Below, piece after piece: positions 16,651 to 24,407 of a stretch of DNA of 64,000 nucleotides. The notes under the pieces were generated by a model. That model searched no databases. It had not been told where the DNA came from and saw only the letters and a list, made by a program, of their open reading frames with translations. This DNA comes from Cytophagaceae bacterium. Its GTDB lineage: Bacteria; Bacteroidota; Bacteroidia; Cytophagales; Spirosomataceae. The translations under genes and the position numbers were made by a program. The stretch spans positions 1 to 64,000 of the forward strand of contig JAIXWQ010000013.1 of assembly GCA_027491195.1 (NCBI GenBank), written 5' to 3'. The stretch's first letter is position 1, and every line of letters starts with the position of its first letter.

Positions 16651-17598
16651 AACACGATATCTCGTTGCATTGCGTTCTCCATAAGTGGAAAATAATGCCA
16701 ACTCAACTCCTTTTTTTAAGTCTCTGCTGGCCGTAGCAGTGGACAAGTTTTTAAAAACGCGTTGGTAGTCTTTTCTAGAGAAATCCTTCATACCGATGAA
16801 AATGAAGTATTCGATTCGTTCGGTTTCGGATAAAACGACATTCGTGGTGTTTAATAAATTCGCTAATGATTGGTCTAATACACCTAACATATATTCAATG
16901 AATAGCGTCGATTGCGCGCATGCGTCGCTTTTAGCCAGTGCTTGATAGTACGCTGATTGTGAGGCAGCTATAATCGTTTCGAAGGGCAGGAATTCAAAAA
17001 TCGGATGTGATTTTGACAAAAGTAGCGATTGCCAAAAGCGCCCCATTCGACCATTTCCATCCAAAAATGGGTGTATGAATTCTAATTCGTAGTGAAAAAC
17101 ACAGCTTTTAATAAGGAGCGGATCTGGGTCCCTGGCCACATAATCAAATAAATCATCCATTAGGTAGGATACACGTTCTGCCGGCGGTGCGATATGAGTG
17201 AGCGTTTTTCCTTTCGTGATTCCAACGGACCTATTTCGGTATTCCCCTGGATTTGTTACTAATCCTTGCATTAAAAGGAGATGTGCATTCAGAAAGGAAG
17301 CTCTTTTTGAGGGATCGAATTCATCCCAGCGAGCATATAAGGCTATGGCGTTTTGGACTTCTTTTTGGTCTCTTTCAAAACCGAGTAAGAGCTTTCCCTC
17401 GTCGATAGCCTGCACCTGTGACTCATTCAACGTATTTCCTTCGATGCCTAGAGTCGCCTGAATCGTCTTAATTCGATTCGCCTTCCTCAGTTGAGGTGAT
17501 TTTTTGTCCAAATAGTGCGCGGAGGCTTCTCCAATCTTTAAAGAGATCGACGCCACTAAATTCAGAATAGAAGGGGAAATAGTATAGGGCGGCTTCAT
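16642..17598 (-). CDS. Fic-domain AMP transferase with C-terminal wHTH
   Basis: A 318-residue protein starting MKPPYTIS. The catalytic Fic motif HPFLDGNGRMGR is near residues 176-187. An N-terminal inhibitory helix of the TxxxEGN type (TLGIEGN near residue 48) marks a self-inhibited class II enzyme that transfers AMP to a hydroxyl side chain. The C terminus (RKDYQRVFKNLSTATASRDL) looks like a winged helix-turn-helix. A longer frame would need a TTG at 17622 and would translate the palindrome, so the ATG at 17598 is preferred. It is likely autoregulated through that palindrome. Confidence 0.88.
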   Translation of the reverse strand: MKPPYTISPSILNLVASISLKIGEASAHYLDKKSPQLRKANRIKTIQATLGIEGNTLNESQVQAIDEGKLLLGFERDQKEVQNAIALYARWDEFDPSKRASFLNAHLLLMQGLVTNPGEYRNRSVGITKGKTLTHIAPPAERVSYLMDDLFDYVARDPDPLLIKSCVFHYELEFIHPFLDGNGRMGRFWQSLLLSKSHPIFEFLPFETIIAASQSAYYQALAKSDACAQSTLFIEYMLGVLDQSLANLLNTTNVVLSETERIEYFIFIGMKDFSRKDYQRVFKNLSTATASRDLKKGVELALFSTYGERNATRYRVLM

Positions 17599-17620
17599 GA
17601 TAGTATCATATGATACTATC
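17599..17620. promoter_or_regulatory. Perfect 22-bp operator palindrome of the Fic gene
   Basis: The half-site GATAGTATCAT is mirrored without mismatch. It fills the whole space between the promoter box at 17620-17627 and the ATG at 17598, so a bound dimer would block initiation. It is a probable autoregulatory operator for the wHTH of the Fic protein. Confidence 0.75.
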
Positions 17621-17627
17621 AAAGGTA
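17620..17627 (-). promoter_or_regulatory. Promoter -7 box TACCTTTG of the Fic gene
   Basis: Exact TAnnTTTG match whose last base is the first base of the operator palindrome, placing the transcription start inside the operator. Confidence 0.6.
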
Positions 17628-17635
17628 AAATAAAA

Positions 17636-17660
17636 GGCCGAAGAACAATGTCCTTCGGCC
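17636..17660 (-). terminator. Terminator after the two-domain NTF2-like gene
   Basis: GGCCGAAG pairs with CTTCGGCC. On the minus strand it is followed by TTTTATTTT. Confidence 0.85.
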
Positions 17661-17684
17661 CTCTTTAATATTCCTTAAAGAAAT

Positions 17685-18584
17685 TTATTTAATCCCTTGA
17701 GAGAATTGATCTAATCCAGAGATTTTTCCATTTAAGTCAAATTGAAACATTTCTACTAATGACTTGTTCCAAACGCTACCATCCTTCGCAACACGTTTCT
17801 CCGTAGAAGTTACGATTACACCTGAAACTGGATCTGTATAAGCGATTTTGATAGGAACAATTCCTGAAATTTTCCACTCAACCGATTTGAAGTCATTCAT
17901 CATTTGACGAAGATCTTTCTTTTCGATTACCATTTTGTTGCCATCAAAGTCTGTTATTTTGACTTTATCAGCGAAGAAAGAAAGAACAGTTTCAATATCT
18001 AATGCATTATATGCCTTGTTGAACTTCTCAATCGCTTCCACTTCGCCACGGTTAGAGAATTGGAATGCTCTGCCGTTTGTTTCTCCTTTTGAGTAGAATC
18101 TACCACCTTCCGTTTTTCCAAACTCGTTTGATTTCGGGATAGATGAAAATTGGTTGAAGTCAGAAATTTTCCCAGACTGGTCTACTTTAAATAATTCGAA
18201 CAAATTCATTTTTTGCTTCGATCCATCAATAGCCTCGCGTTCCTCTGTAGATTGTAACATGACAATTTCGTCCGTTGAACCTGCTACCTTGATTGGTAAA
18301 ATGGCATAGGGAACGTTATTTAATTTCTTCATGTAAGCATGCCATTTCTTATTGAAATCACCTGTTTCCTTTTGCATTTCTGGAGAGTAAAGAGCTAGGT
18401 CTTTTTCTGAATCATTTGAGTTGTACGCTTTCACCATGTCTAAAATTACTTGGCTACTTTTCTCTGAACCTAATTGGAAACCTTTACCTGCATCTTTGCC
18501 AGAGAATATTTTACCCGCTGTTTGCTGTGCTGATGCGCTGAATACAGATGCGACGATGGCACCTACTAGAACAATTTTTTTCAT
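17685..18584 (-). CDS. Secreted protein with two NTF2-like domains
   Basis: A 299-residue protein with a signal peptide ending SASAQ. Two similar halves, about residues 40-150 and 180-299, each contain an NTF2/SnoaL-like pattern (ILDMVKAYNSNDSEKDLALYS and IEKFNKAYNALDIETVLSFFADKV) and end with similar strands (FELFKVDQSGKISDFNQFSS; VEMFQFDLNGKISGLDQFSQ). This indicates an internal duplication. There is no catalytic motif; ligand binding in the periplasm is likely. It is divergent from the SnoaL lipoprotein at 18756, with palindrome C between. Confidence 0.8.
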   Translation of the reverse strand: MKKIVLVGAIVASVFSASAQQTAGKIFSGKDAGKGFQLGSEKSSQVILDMVKAYNSNDSEKDLALYSPEMQKETGDFNKKWHAYMKKLNNVPYAILPIKVAGSTDEIVMLQSTEEREAIDGSKQKMNLFELFKVDQSGKISDFNQFSSIPKSNEFGKTEGGRFYSKGETNGRAFQFSNRGEVEAIEKFNKAYNALDIETVLSFFADKVKITDFDGNKMVIEKKDLRQMMNDFKSVEWKISGIVPIKIAYTDPVSGVIVTSTEKRVAKDGSVWNKSLVEMFQFDLNGKISGLDQFSQGIK

Positions 18585-18658
18585 TAGAATTAATTTTTTG
18601 ATTTGGTCAGCAAGTACGAGTTAATCGGGGGGCTTTGAAAGTAGTTGTGACTTGAATT

Positions 18659-18684
18659 TGTTCCCAAATGCGCAAAACGGAACA
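18659..18684. promoter_or_regulatory. Palindrome copy C
   Basis: TGTTCCC, 12 bases (AAATGCGCAAAA), then CGGAACA, with one mismatch to the mirror. Its centre at 18671.5 is 54.5 bp from the TAGGTTTG box, the same geometry as copy B. Confidence 0.7.
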
Positions 18685-18725
18685 GATTTGTTCGAAGTAA
18701 AAATGATGAAACGGAGGAGATGAAT

Positions 18726-18733
18726 TAGGTTTG
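18726..18733 (+). promoter_or_regulatory. Promoter -7 box TAGGTTTG of the SnoaL lipoprotein gene
   Basis: Exact TAnnTTTG match 22 nt before the ATG at 18756, the same distance as in the paralogous gene at 9629. No -33 TTG is evident. Confidence 0.6.
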
Positions 18734-18755
18734 GTAAACTAAAAAACAAATAACA

Positions 18756-19247
18756 ATGAAAAAAATTATTTTATCGATCTGTGTAGCGGCAGGATTATTC
18801 TCTTGCACATCTGAGGCGGATCAAAACGCTAAAACGGGGGCTGAAAACGTGGCTTATTACTCACGTGTTTGGGAAGTGGCTATCAATGAAGGTCGCACCA
18901 ATATTTTGGATTCAGCTTATACGGAGGATGCGGTATTGCACACGGTTCCAGAAGTAAAAGGCAAAGCGAATTGCAAGGCTTATTATGAGAACTTTGTGAC
19001 TGGTTTTACGGAGCGTCAATTTATTGTAAAAGAGATGTTTGCAGATGGCGACAAATTAGTCAAGTATTGGCAGTTCAAAGGAAAGCATACAGGTAATTTC
19101 TTTGGCATTCCTGCGACTGGTAAATCCGTAGATGTCATCGGTTGTACGATTGCCAAAATGAAGGATGGCAAAATCACGGAAGAGCAAGATTTCATGGACA
19201 ACATGGTATTAATGACTCAATTAGGTCTGCTTCCGACGGCTAAATAA
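18756..19247 (+). CDS. SnoaL-like lipoprotein
   Basis: A 163-residue protein with a lipoprotein signal (lipobox LFSC, Cys at about 17), so membrane anchored. The SnoaL-like domain contains GKANCKAYYENFVTGF, DGDKLVKYWQFKGKHTG and AKMKDGKITEEQDF, and is paralogous to the soluble secreted protein at 9132. It probably binds or converts a small hydrophobic compound. It is a single gene controlled from the divergent region that carries palindrome C. Confidence 0.88.
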   Translation: MKKIILSICVAAGLFSCTSEADQNAKTGAENVAYYSRVWEVAINEGRTNILDSAYTEDAVLHTVPEVKGKANCKAYYENFVTGFTERQFIVKEMFADGDKLVKYWQFKGKHTGNFFGIPATGKSVDVIGCTIAKMKDGKITEEQDFMDNMVLMTQLGLLPTAK

Positions 19248-19268
19248 AAACAAAATGGAGGTGGAGGC

Positions 19269-20450
19269 TTAAGCTTCCGCCTTCTCTTTAATATAGGCAG
19301 AGGGAGTTACTCCTTTCCTGGCCTTAAAGGCATCGATGAATTTCGAACGTGAAACGAAGCCTGCGTCGGTGGAAATGGCCTCAATAGTGAGGCGCTTCGC
19401 ATTTCCCTCCTCAATTAATTGACAAGCATACTCAATGCGTAAGTCATTTTTCCATTCTCCAAAAGTCTTCTTTAATTCCTTGTTGAAATAACTAGACAAG
19501 AATCTTTCTGGAATTTTAAGGTCAAAAGACATTTGGGACAGAGAAAAATCATTCTTCACGAAAGGGTGCATGCTTAAATAGTGCTGTAAATCTTGATCGA
19601 ATTCTCGCGAAGCGGGCTCTTTTTTAGGTAAACTTGATTTGATCTCTTGCAAAATCGTCGCAGGGGCTAGTTCCACTTCGTAGGAAACATTTCCGTAGAG
19701 GATTTTGGGAAAGAGAAATAAGATGAAGTTTTGGACAAAAAATCCTCCTCCACAAATTCCAAAGAAACGCGCTTCACTAAAAATGATATTCGAAGGAATC
19801 CCTAAAATGGCGTAGTTATGCGCATATATAGTGAGCATATGTCCTAAACTATTTCCTGCGATGACTAATTGCAAAAAGACAAGTGAGAATATCCATTTCT
19901 GAATCAAGCGGTGATTCGAAGGCAATGCACCATATTTCTGCATCAAGTGGCGTTTATTCCATAGGAAATAAATGACAGCGCAGATGCAGTAAAGGATTAA
20001 ATGTATGGAGCGGCCGTACAAAATTTGCTCAAAAGTGACCCATTGGAAGTTTAAATTATAGTCCTCCGTAATGTTCACGATTTCATGAGCCATCGCAGTT
20101 TTAGTGGCTAAAGGCAATGTCGTGAAAGGTAATGTCGCAAAAAAGGTAAAAACGGCGGGAATTAAATGAACTAAATCATAGCGATGCAAACGCTTGTCCT
20201 CTGATACCGTGTGTTTGACGTAAAAAAACAAGGCGGGACCTAGTAAAAAGGAGAGGGGTAGAAAATGGACAAAACAGATGCCTTCCCAGAACTCGATTTT
20301 GCTATAATGTAGGCCAAAATAAACCATCAAAACCGAATTGCAACACAAGAAAAATAAAGCTAAAAACGTATTGGATCTATTTAATGAACTTAAATAGTAC
20401 AAGAGTATAAAGGAGGTAAATATGCCGAATAGTGGTGCTAGTATTGCCAA
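19269..20450 (-). CDS. Membrane-anchored AraC-type regulator
   Basis: A 393-residue protein. The first 240 residues form about seven hydrophobic helices. The C-terminal 110 residues are an AraC DNA-binding domain (FSLSQMSFDLKIPERFLSSYFNKEL, then AISTDAGFVSRSKFIDAFKARKGVTPSAYIK). The only in-frame start that keeps the first helix is the TTG at 20450, because a stop codon lies just upstream and the nearby ATG is out of frame. The architecture matches the regulator at 62274. The signal and targets are unknown. Confidence 0.85.
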   Translation of the reverse strand: MAILAPLFGIFTSFILLYYLSSLNRSNTFLALFFLCCNSVLMVYFGLHYSKIEFWEGICFVHFLPLSFLLGPALFFYVKHTVSEDKRLHRYDLVHLIPAVFTFFATLPFTTLPLATKTAMAHEIVNITEDYNLNFQWVTFEQILYGRSIHLILYCICAVIYFLWNKRHLMQKYGALPSNHRLIQKWIFSLVFLQLVIAGNSLGHMLTIYAHNYAILGIPSNIIFSEARFFGICGGGFFVQNFILFLFPKILYGNVSYEVELAPATILQEIKSSLPKKEPASREFDQDLQHYLSMHPFVKNDFSLSQMSFDLKIPERFLSSYFNKELKKTFGEWKNDLRIEYACQLIEEGNAKRLTIEAISTDAGFVSRSKFIDAFKARKGVTPSAYIKEKAEA

Positions 20451-20504
20451 AACATGATTTTAATCAAATACAATATAGGCAAAAATTAAAATGACTACAA
20501 ATAA

Positions 20505-20535
20505 GCAGCCACTACTAAAGAATAATAGTGGCTGC
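20505..20535 (-). terminator. Terminator after the Gfo/Idh/MocA gene
   Basis: GCAGCCACTA pairs perfectly with TAGTGGCTGC (10 bp) around an 11-nt loop. The downstream T tract on the minus strand is weak. Confidence 0.7.
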
Positions 20536-20542
20536 AGATAAG

Positions 20543-21937
20543 CTAGATTTTATAGTATTGCTCCCATCCTTTTCTTGGCGGCGCACCTACTAATAACGAA
20601 TTAGCTAATGTATTGTTCGTAATTTGTTTCGTCTTGCGATCGAACTGTAATTTTGTATTTAATTTTTGCGCCATCACGCCTAATGAGAATACTTGGCTTA
20701 ATGGTCCAGCGATTTCAAACGGCGAACGTGTCTTCTCTTGTCCCAAACACGCCTTCAAGAAGTTCGCGTAGTGGTTCGATGGACTTGCTTGTACCTCTGG
20801 TAATTTCAAATCTTTCGCTGCATCGCCTAAAATCGACAGCGTACTTCCGTGCGATCCGCCTTTGAAAGTTAAATCTTTACTATAGATGATTTTTCCAGGG
20901 TTTAATTTTGCCGGTTGAATTTTTCCGTTGCCAGCTGGAGGAATGTTCGGATCTAATTCGTTTGTTCCATAGTTCGAAGGTACTGGAGGGATGTTGTTCA
21001 CTCCGTCATACCAGGTGATGTCCATCGCTGGCATATTCTTGCGCTCTGGGAACTTGAATTGAATCGTCGACGACATTGGATAGAAGAAATTATTGTGTCC
21101 ATCCGCTCTTAACATATTGATTTCGGTAGGTAGGCCTAGTTCCAAAAACTCGTGTGCCGTATCCATGATATGAGCACCCCAGTCGCCTAAGGCACCTAAG
21201 CCGTAGTCAAACCAGCAACGCCATTGGCCATTGACAAAGTCTTTTTGGTAGTCATGTGGCTGAACCACCCCTTGCCAAATATCCCAATCCAAGGTCGATG
21301 GAATCGATTCTGCCGCAGGGAACTTCGTGATTTTAGGATCCCAATTGTGCCAGCGACGAGGGGAATTCATGTGAGCCGTCATCGACGTCACATCTTTGAT
21401 GATTCCAGCCTCTTTCCACGCTTTAAATTGGAAGTAATTTCCTTCTGAGTGGCCTTGGTTACCCATTTGAGTAACCACTTTCGGGTGCTTGCGCGCCGCC
21501 GCCATCATTAATTCGATTTCATTAAAAGTACGCGCCATCGGCTTCTCTACGAAAACGTGCTTGCCTAAACCTAAGGCCATCATCGTAATAGGGAAGTGAG
21601 AGTGATCCGGAACACCAATCGATACGGCCTCGATTTTCGATCCCATTTTGTCAAACATTTGACGGAAATCTTGGAAGCGAGGAACATCCGGGAATTTCTC
21701 TAATACCTTGAGTGTTTGAGGTGCACCCATATCCACATCACATAAAGCAACAATGTTCGCAAGTCCCGTATTGTATAAGGACATGACATCTAATCCGCCC
21801 TGATTTCCGATTCCGATGCAAGCTAAATTAACTTTTTCACCTCCAAAATTAGACAAGATGTTAGGGAAAGCTGCGGCTGCTCCTAATAGGCCGGCATTCT
21901 TCAAGAAATCACGGCGCGAATTGTGTAGTTGATTCAT
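20543..21937 (-). CDS. Tat-exported Gfo/Idh/MocA-family oxidoreductase
   Basis: About 464 residues starting MNQLHN. A twin-arginine signal SRRDFLKNAG and a hydrophobic stretch direct folded export. The Rossmann motif ACIGIGNQGG binds NAD(P), and VEKPMARTFNE is the conserved Lys-Pro signature of the family. Periplasmic members act on sugars or glycosides, as in NAD-dependent glycosidase-like enzymes or 3-keto-sugar formation; the substrate here is unknown. An upstream in-frame extension to 22039 would run through the WYL terminator hairpin and hide the Tat signal, so it is rejected. Confidence 0.87.
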   Translation of the reverse strand: MNQLHNSRRDFLKNAGLLGAAAAFPNILSNFGGEKVNLACIGIGNQGGLDVMSLYNTGLANIVALCDVDMGAPQTLKVLEKFPDVPRFQDFRQMFDKMGSKIEAVSIGVPDHSHFPITMMALGLGKHVFVEKPMARTFNEIELMMAAARKHPKVVTQMGNQGHSEGNYFQFKAWKEAGIIKDVTSMTAHMNSPRRWHNWDPKITKFPAAESIPSTLDWDIWQGVVQPHDYQKDFVNGQWRCWFDYGLGALGDWGAHIMDTAHEFLELGLPTEINMLRADGHNNFFYPMSSTIQFKFPERKNMPAMDITWYDGVNNIPPVPSNYGTNELDPNIPPAGNGKIQPAKLNPGKIIYSKDLTFKGGSHGSTLSILGDAAKDLKLPEVQASPSNHYANFLKACLGQEKTRSPFEIAGPLSQVFSLGVMAQKLNTKLQFDRKTKQITNNTLANSLLVGAPPRKGWEQYYKI

Positions 21938-21998
21938 GTTGTTAGATAGGTTTGCTATTAAAAGCCAAAGATCTAGCTGAACTACTCTTTCAAGGGCA

Positions 21999-22032
21999 CA
22001 AAAAAAAGATGAAAGAAAAGTTCTTTCATCTT
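21999..22032 (-). terminator. Terminator after the WYL regulator
   Basis: AAGATGAAAGAA pairs perfectly with TTCTTTCATCTT (12 bp, AAG loop), followed on the minus strand by a run of T. Confidence 0.88.
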
Positions 22033-22113
22033 GATGCACACCAAACCACTAATAGAATTTGTAATAAGCGAAGGTAGGTCTATTTCTCGGTTATCAAACA
22101 CCGGCCTCTCACA

Positions 22114-22131
22114 TTATCAGTTTACTGATAA
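22114..22131. repeat. Short palindrome over the WYL stop codon
   Basis: TTATCAG-TTTA-CTGATAA, a perfect 7-bp inverted repeat that includes the stop codon of the WYL gene. It may be a secondary 3' structure; no T tract follows. Confidence 0.4.
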
Positions 22132-23168
22132 AGCGATGCCGCTAACGCTAAATTTGCACGCATCTTTTCACGTAGTTCCTTGGGTTCAATCACCTGTATT
22201 TCAGTGGCATAGCGAAATAGGAAGTGCTCAACATCCTGATTTATTTCAAGGATAAGTTCGAATAAAAAAGTGTCCTTTTGTTTTTGGGAAGGATGTATCG
22301 GGTATTTAGGGAGATAGGATAGGATCCAAGAATCAGCTCTGACCTGAATAAGAATCTTTTCGGCGACCTGAGTACCTCTAAAAAGTCCGAGGCTTTGTTT
22401 GAAAAATTCAGCGGGTTGAAATTCCGGGTGAATGCGTAGACTAACACGTTCAGGGCTGATTCGAACTTGTTCAATTCGGTCCAAAGCAAAGACGCGAAGT
22501 TGATCTAAGGCTATTTTTGTGTTCACTTCTGTTATTTCTTGAAACAACAAATACCAGCCCGTGTACCAGCCATTATTGTATTCTTTGATCAGTAGGGGTA
22601 AGGCAGTAATTTTTTTAGCGGAAGAGGTTGCGGTCAAGCCTTTGTGCGTTATTTCGATGGGCTTCTTTCCGGCGATTGCGTCTACAAGAAACTTGACGTG
22701 TTCTGAACCTGAGCGATCACCTTCGTTTATCAGTTCAATCGCCGGCCAATTCGCCAGTTCTTCGTGGCGCATCAGATTATTTTCCAAGGAAATGGCTCTC
22801 AGCTTATTCACGATACCGTTTCCATTTCCACCCGTAAATAGGTGTTTGTTAAAGTCGATGATCGAGGCGATTTGGTCTAATTCCTTTTCCGAAAAAGAAG
22901 GAAAGGCACTGATGTCATCTCGGATATAATAGAATCGATTTTCGGACTTTGAGTAGCGAATCAAATCGCCCTCCGTTTCCTCTAAACTAGGGTAGCGTTC
23001 GGCAAGATGCTCTTTTAAGGCCTTGATGTCACGGCTGAAACTGCGCTCGCTATAACTGACTTGATCAAAGTGCTCTGAGAAATAGTCGCTCACAGTTGCT
23101 GCGCGTAAAGCAAAGGTCTTTCGCAAGAAGAGGTTATTGAGTTCTTTTAATCGATCTGTCGTATTCAT
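22122..23168 (-). CDS. WYL-domain transcriptional regulator
   Basis: A 348-residue protein. The N-terminal winged-helix part (TVSDYFSEHF...SERSFSRDIKALKEHL) is typical of YafY/WYL regulators. The central region contains the WYL-like core (ITALPLLIKEYNNGWYTGWYLL), followed by a C-terminal extension. WYL domains sense small ligands or nucleic acid. The gene is divergent from a small membrane protein, and a 31-bp palindrome lies in the shared upstream region. Control of itself and of that neighbour is likely. Confidence 0.88.
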   Translation of the reverse strand: MNTTDRLKELNNLFLRKTFALRAATVSDYFSEHFDQVSYSERSFSRDIKALKEHLAERYPSLEETEGDLIRYSKSENRFYYIRDDISAFPSFSEKELDQIASIIDFNKHLFTGGNGNGIVNKLRAISLENNLMRHEELANWPAIELINEGDRSGSEHVKFLVDAIAGKKPIEITHKGLTATSSAKKITALPLLIKEYNNGWYTGWYLLFQEITEVNTKIALDQLRVFALDRIEQVRISPERVSLRIHPEFQPAEFFKQSLGLFRGTQVAEKILIQVRADSWILSYLPKYPIHPSQKQKDTFLFELILEINQDVEHFLFRYATEIQVIEPKELREKMRANLALAASLYQ

Positions 23169-23189
23169 GGGGCTAATCTAGTAGATTTT

Positions 23190-23220
23190 CAGTAGTTCGC
23201 CAACTTTTGGCGTACTACTG
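23190..23220. promoter_or_regulatory. 31-bp palindromic operator beside the WYL regulator
   Basis: CAGTAGT-t-CGCCAA is mirrored perfectly around a CTT centre as TTGGCG-t-ACTACTG. It lies 22 bp upstream of the WYL start and immediately before the promoter-like CAATTTTG box of the divergent gene. It is a probable WYL-protein binding site. Confidence 0.75.
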
Positions 23221-23223
23221 GTG

Positions 23224-23231
23224 CAATTTTG
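23224..23231 (+). promoter_or_regulatory. Promoter -7-like box CAATTTTG
   Basis: It matches TAnnTTTG except for the first base and lies 22 nt before the ATG at 23254. It is 3 nt downstream of the WYL palindrome, so the palindrome covers the -33 region. Confidence 0.45.
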
Positions 23232-23253
23232 GGTAAACAAAAACGATAACGAC

Positions 23254-23526
23254 ATGAAAAATTTCAAAACTTTACTTGTTCTTCCTTTCTTTTTTTATGC
23301 GACAGAAGGCTATGTGAAAGCCTTTAAAGTACCTGGTAATCAGCTAGCGATCGCTCTTTTTGTCTTGGTGAATTTTATCATTTGCCTCGCATTAATTGCA
23401 GCAGATTTTCAATTCTTTGGTACTTCAGATGGAGATGGTTTTTATACCCAGGCGGTATTAGCGGAAGGTTTGTACCTCGTAGGTGGGGCCGGATTGAATT
23501 TGTTCTCTGAATTAGAGCAGCGTTAG
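23254..23526 (+). CDS. Small membrane protein divergent from WYL regulator
   Basis: A 90-residue protein starting MKNFKT. It has two hydrophobic segments (TLLVLPFFFYATEGY and QLAIALFVLVNFIICLALIAA) and a weaker third near VLAEGLYLVGGAGLNL. The family was not recognised. The ATG at 23254 is preferred over a GTG at 23221, which would lie directly at the palindrome and upstream of the promoter box. Its promoter carries the WYL palindrome, so it is the likely target of that regulator. Its 3' end overlaps the convergent PorP/SprF gene by 4 bp. Confidence 0.7.
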   Translation: MKNFKTLLVLPFFFYATEGYVKAFKVPGNQLAIALFVLVNFIICLALIAADFQFFGTSDGDGFYTQAVLAEGLYLVGGAGLNLFSELEQR

Positions 23527-24407
23527 TTAGAACGCTCGAATTGGAATCTCAATACGAACTCGTGCGTCTGATTTGTAATTTTGGAAATCGTATTCGTCGG
23601 CATTTCGTATTGATAGCCTAGGTAAACGGTAGGGCTAAATTGTACCCCTAGATTGACACCGATGGCATTTTCGTTACGATAGCCTACACCTACGTCGAGT
23701 AATTCATAAAAAGAACCGGTGAGGTTGATATCATAACTTAATGGCAAGTCAGCCGCCGCACGTACGATCGCATTCGTATGAATACTCACTGCTTGACTTA
23801 GCACCTGTTTCTTACCGATCATCCCATAATAGAAGGATGCGTCTTTGTATTTACCCGTTTGTAGGCCAAAATCATTCCACAACATACGTGGTTGCGAAAT
23901 ACTCACATAGAATTTATCTTCCTTTGCTAAGCGAATTCCCCAGCCTGAATTGATCTGCAATCCGGTAGAATAGTTTTGGGTAAACAGCTCATCTGTTTGG
24001 TCTAATAAACTCAAGCCCGCAAAGTCCAAAGCTAAATTCGTCACTCCCACTCGAATACCCCCAGACAAAGCCCATTTATCATTGATCAACGAGTGATAAG
24101 CAAAATCACTATTCACGGAGGTCGCTTTTACTGGTCCTAATTGATCCAGAAATGCGGTGAAACCAACCCCCATCTTTTCCCCCCAATTGAAATTACCCAT
24201 CAAGGCAGTCGTCACCGGAGTCCCTGGCATCGAAGTCCATTGATTGCGGTTCACTAGAATGATTTCATTTTTATCGCTAGCGCCCACGAAAGTCGGATTG
24301 ATGACTTGTGGATATAATCGAAATAAGGAGAATACAGGGTCAGTCTGGGCCTTGATTTGGCCAGCTAAAAGAAGCAAACATCCCACTATAAGAAAACGTA
24401 ATCTCAT
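23523..24407 (-). CDS. PorP/SprF-family type IX secretion partner
   Basis: A 294-residue outer-membrane protein with a signal peptide ending IKAQ. The family hallmark LYPQVINPTFVGASDKNEI and NRNQWTSMPGTPVTT is clear, and the rest is a beta barrel ending in an aromatic-rich strand (HEFVLRFQFERSN). PorP/SprF proteins act with the type IX system to export or attach one specific adhesin. It follows the giant adhesin gene directly (adjacent stop and start), the usual SprB/SprF-like arrangement, so it probably serves that adhesin. Confidence 0.92.
   Translation of the reverse strand: MRLRFLIVGCLLLLAGQIKAQTDPVFSLFRLYPQVINPTFVGASDKNEIILVNRNQWTSMPGTPVTTALMGNFNWGEKMGVGFTAFLDQLGPVKATSVNSDFAYHSLINDKWALSGGIRVGVTNLALDFAGLSLLDQTDELFTQNYSTGLQINSGWGIRLAKEDKFYVSISQPRMLWNDFGLQTGKYKDASFYYGMIGKKQVLSQAVSIHTNAIVRAAADLPLSYDINLTGSFYELLDVGVGYRNENAIGVNLGVQFSPTVYLGYQYEMPTNTISKITNQTHEFVLRFQFERSN

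Noticed and set aside
21938-22039. N-terminal extension of the Tat-exported oxidoreductase
   Set aside because: It runs through the WYL terminator and would bury the Tat signal.
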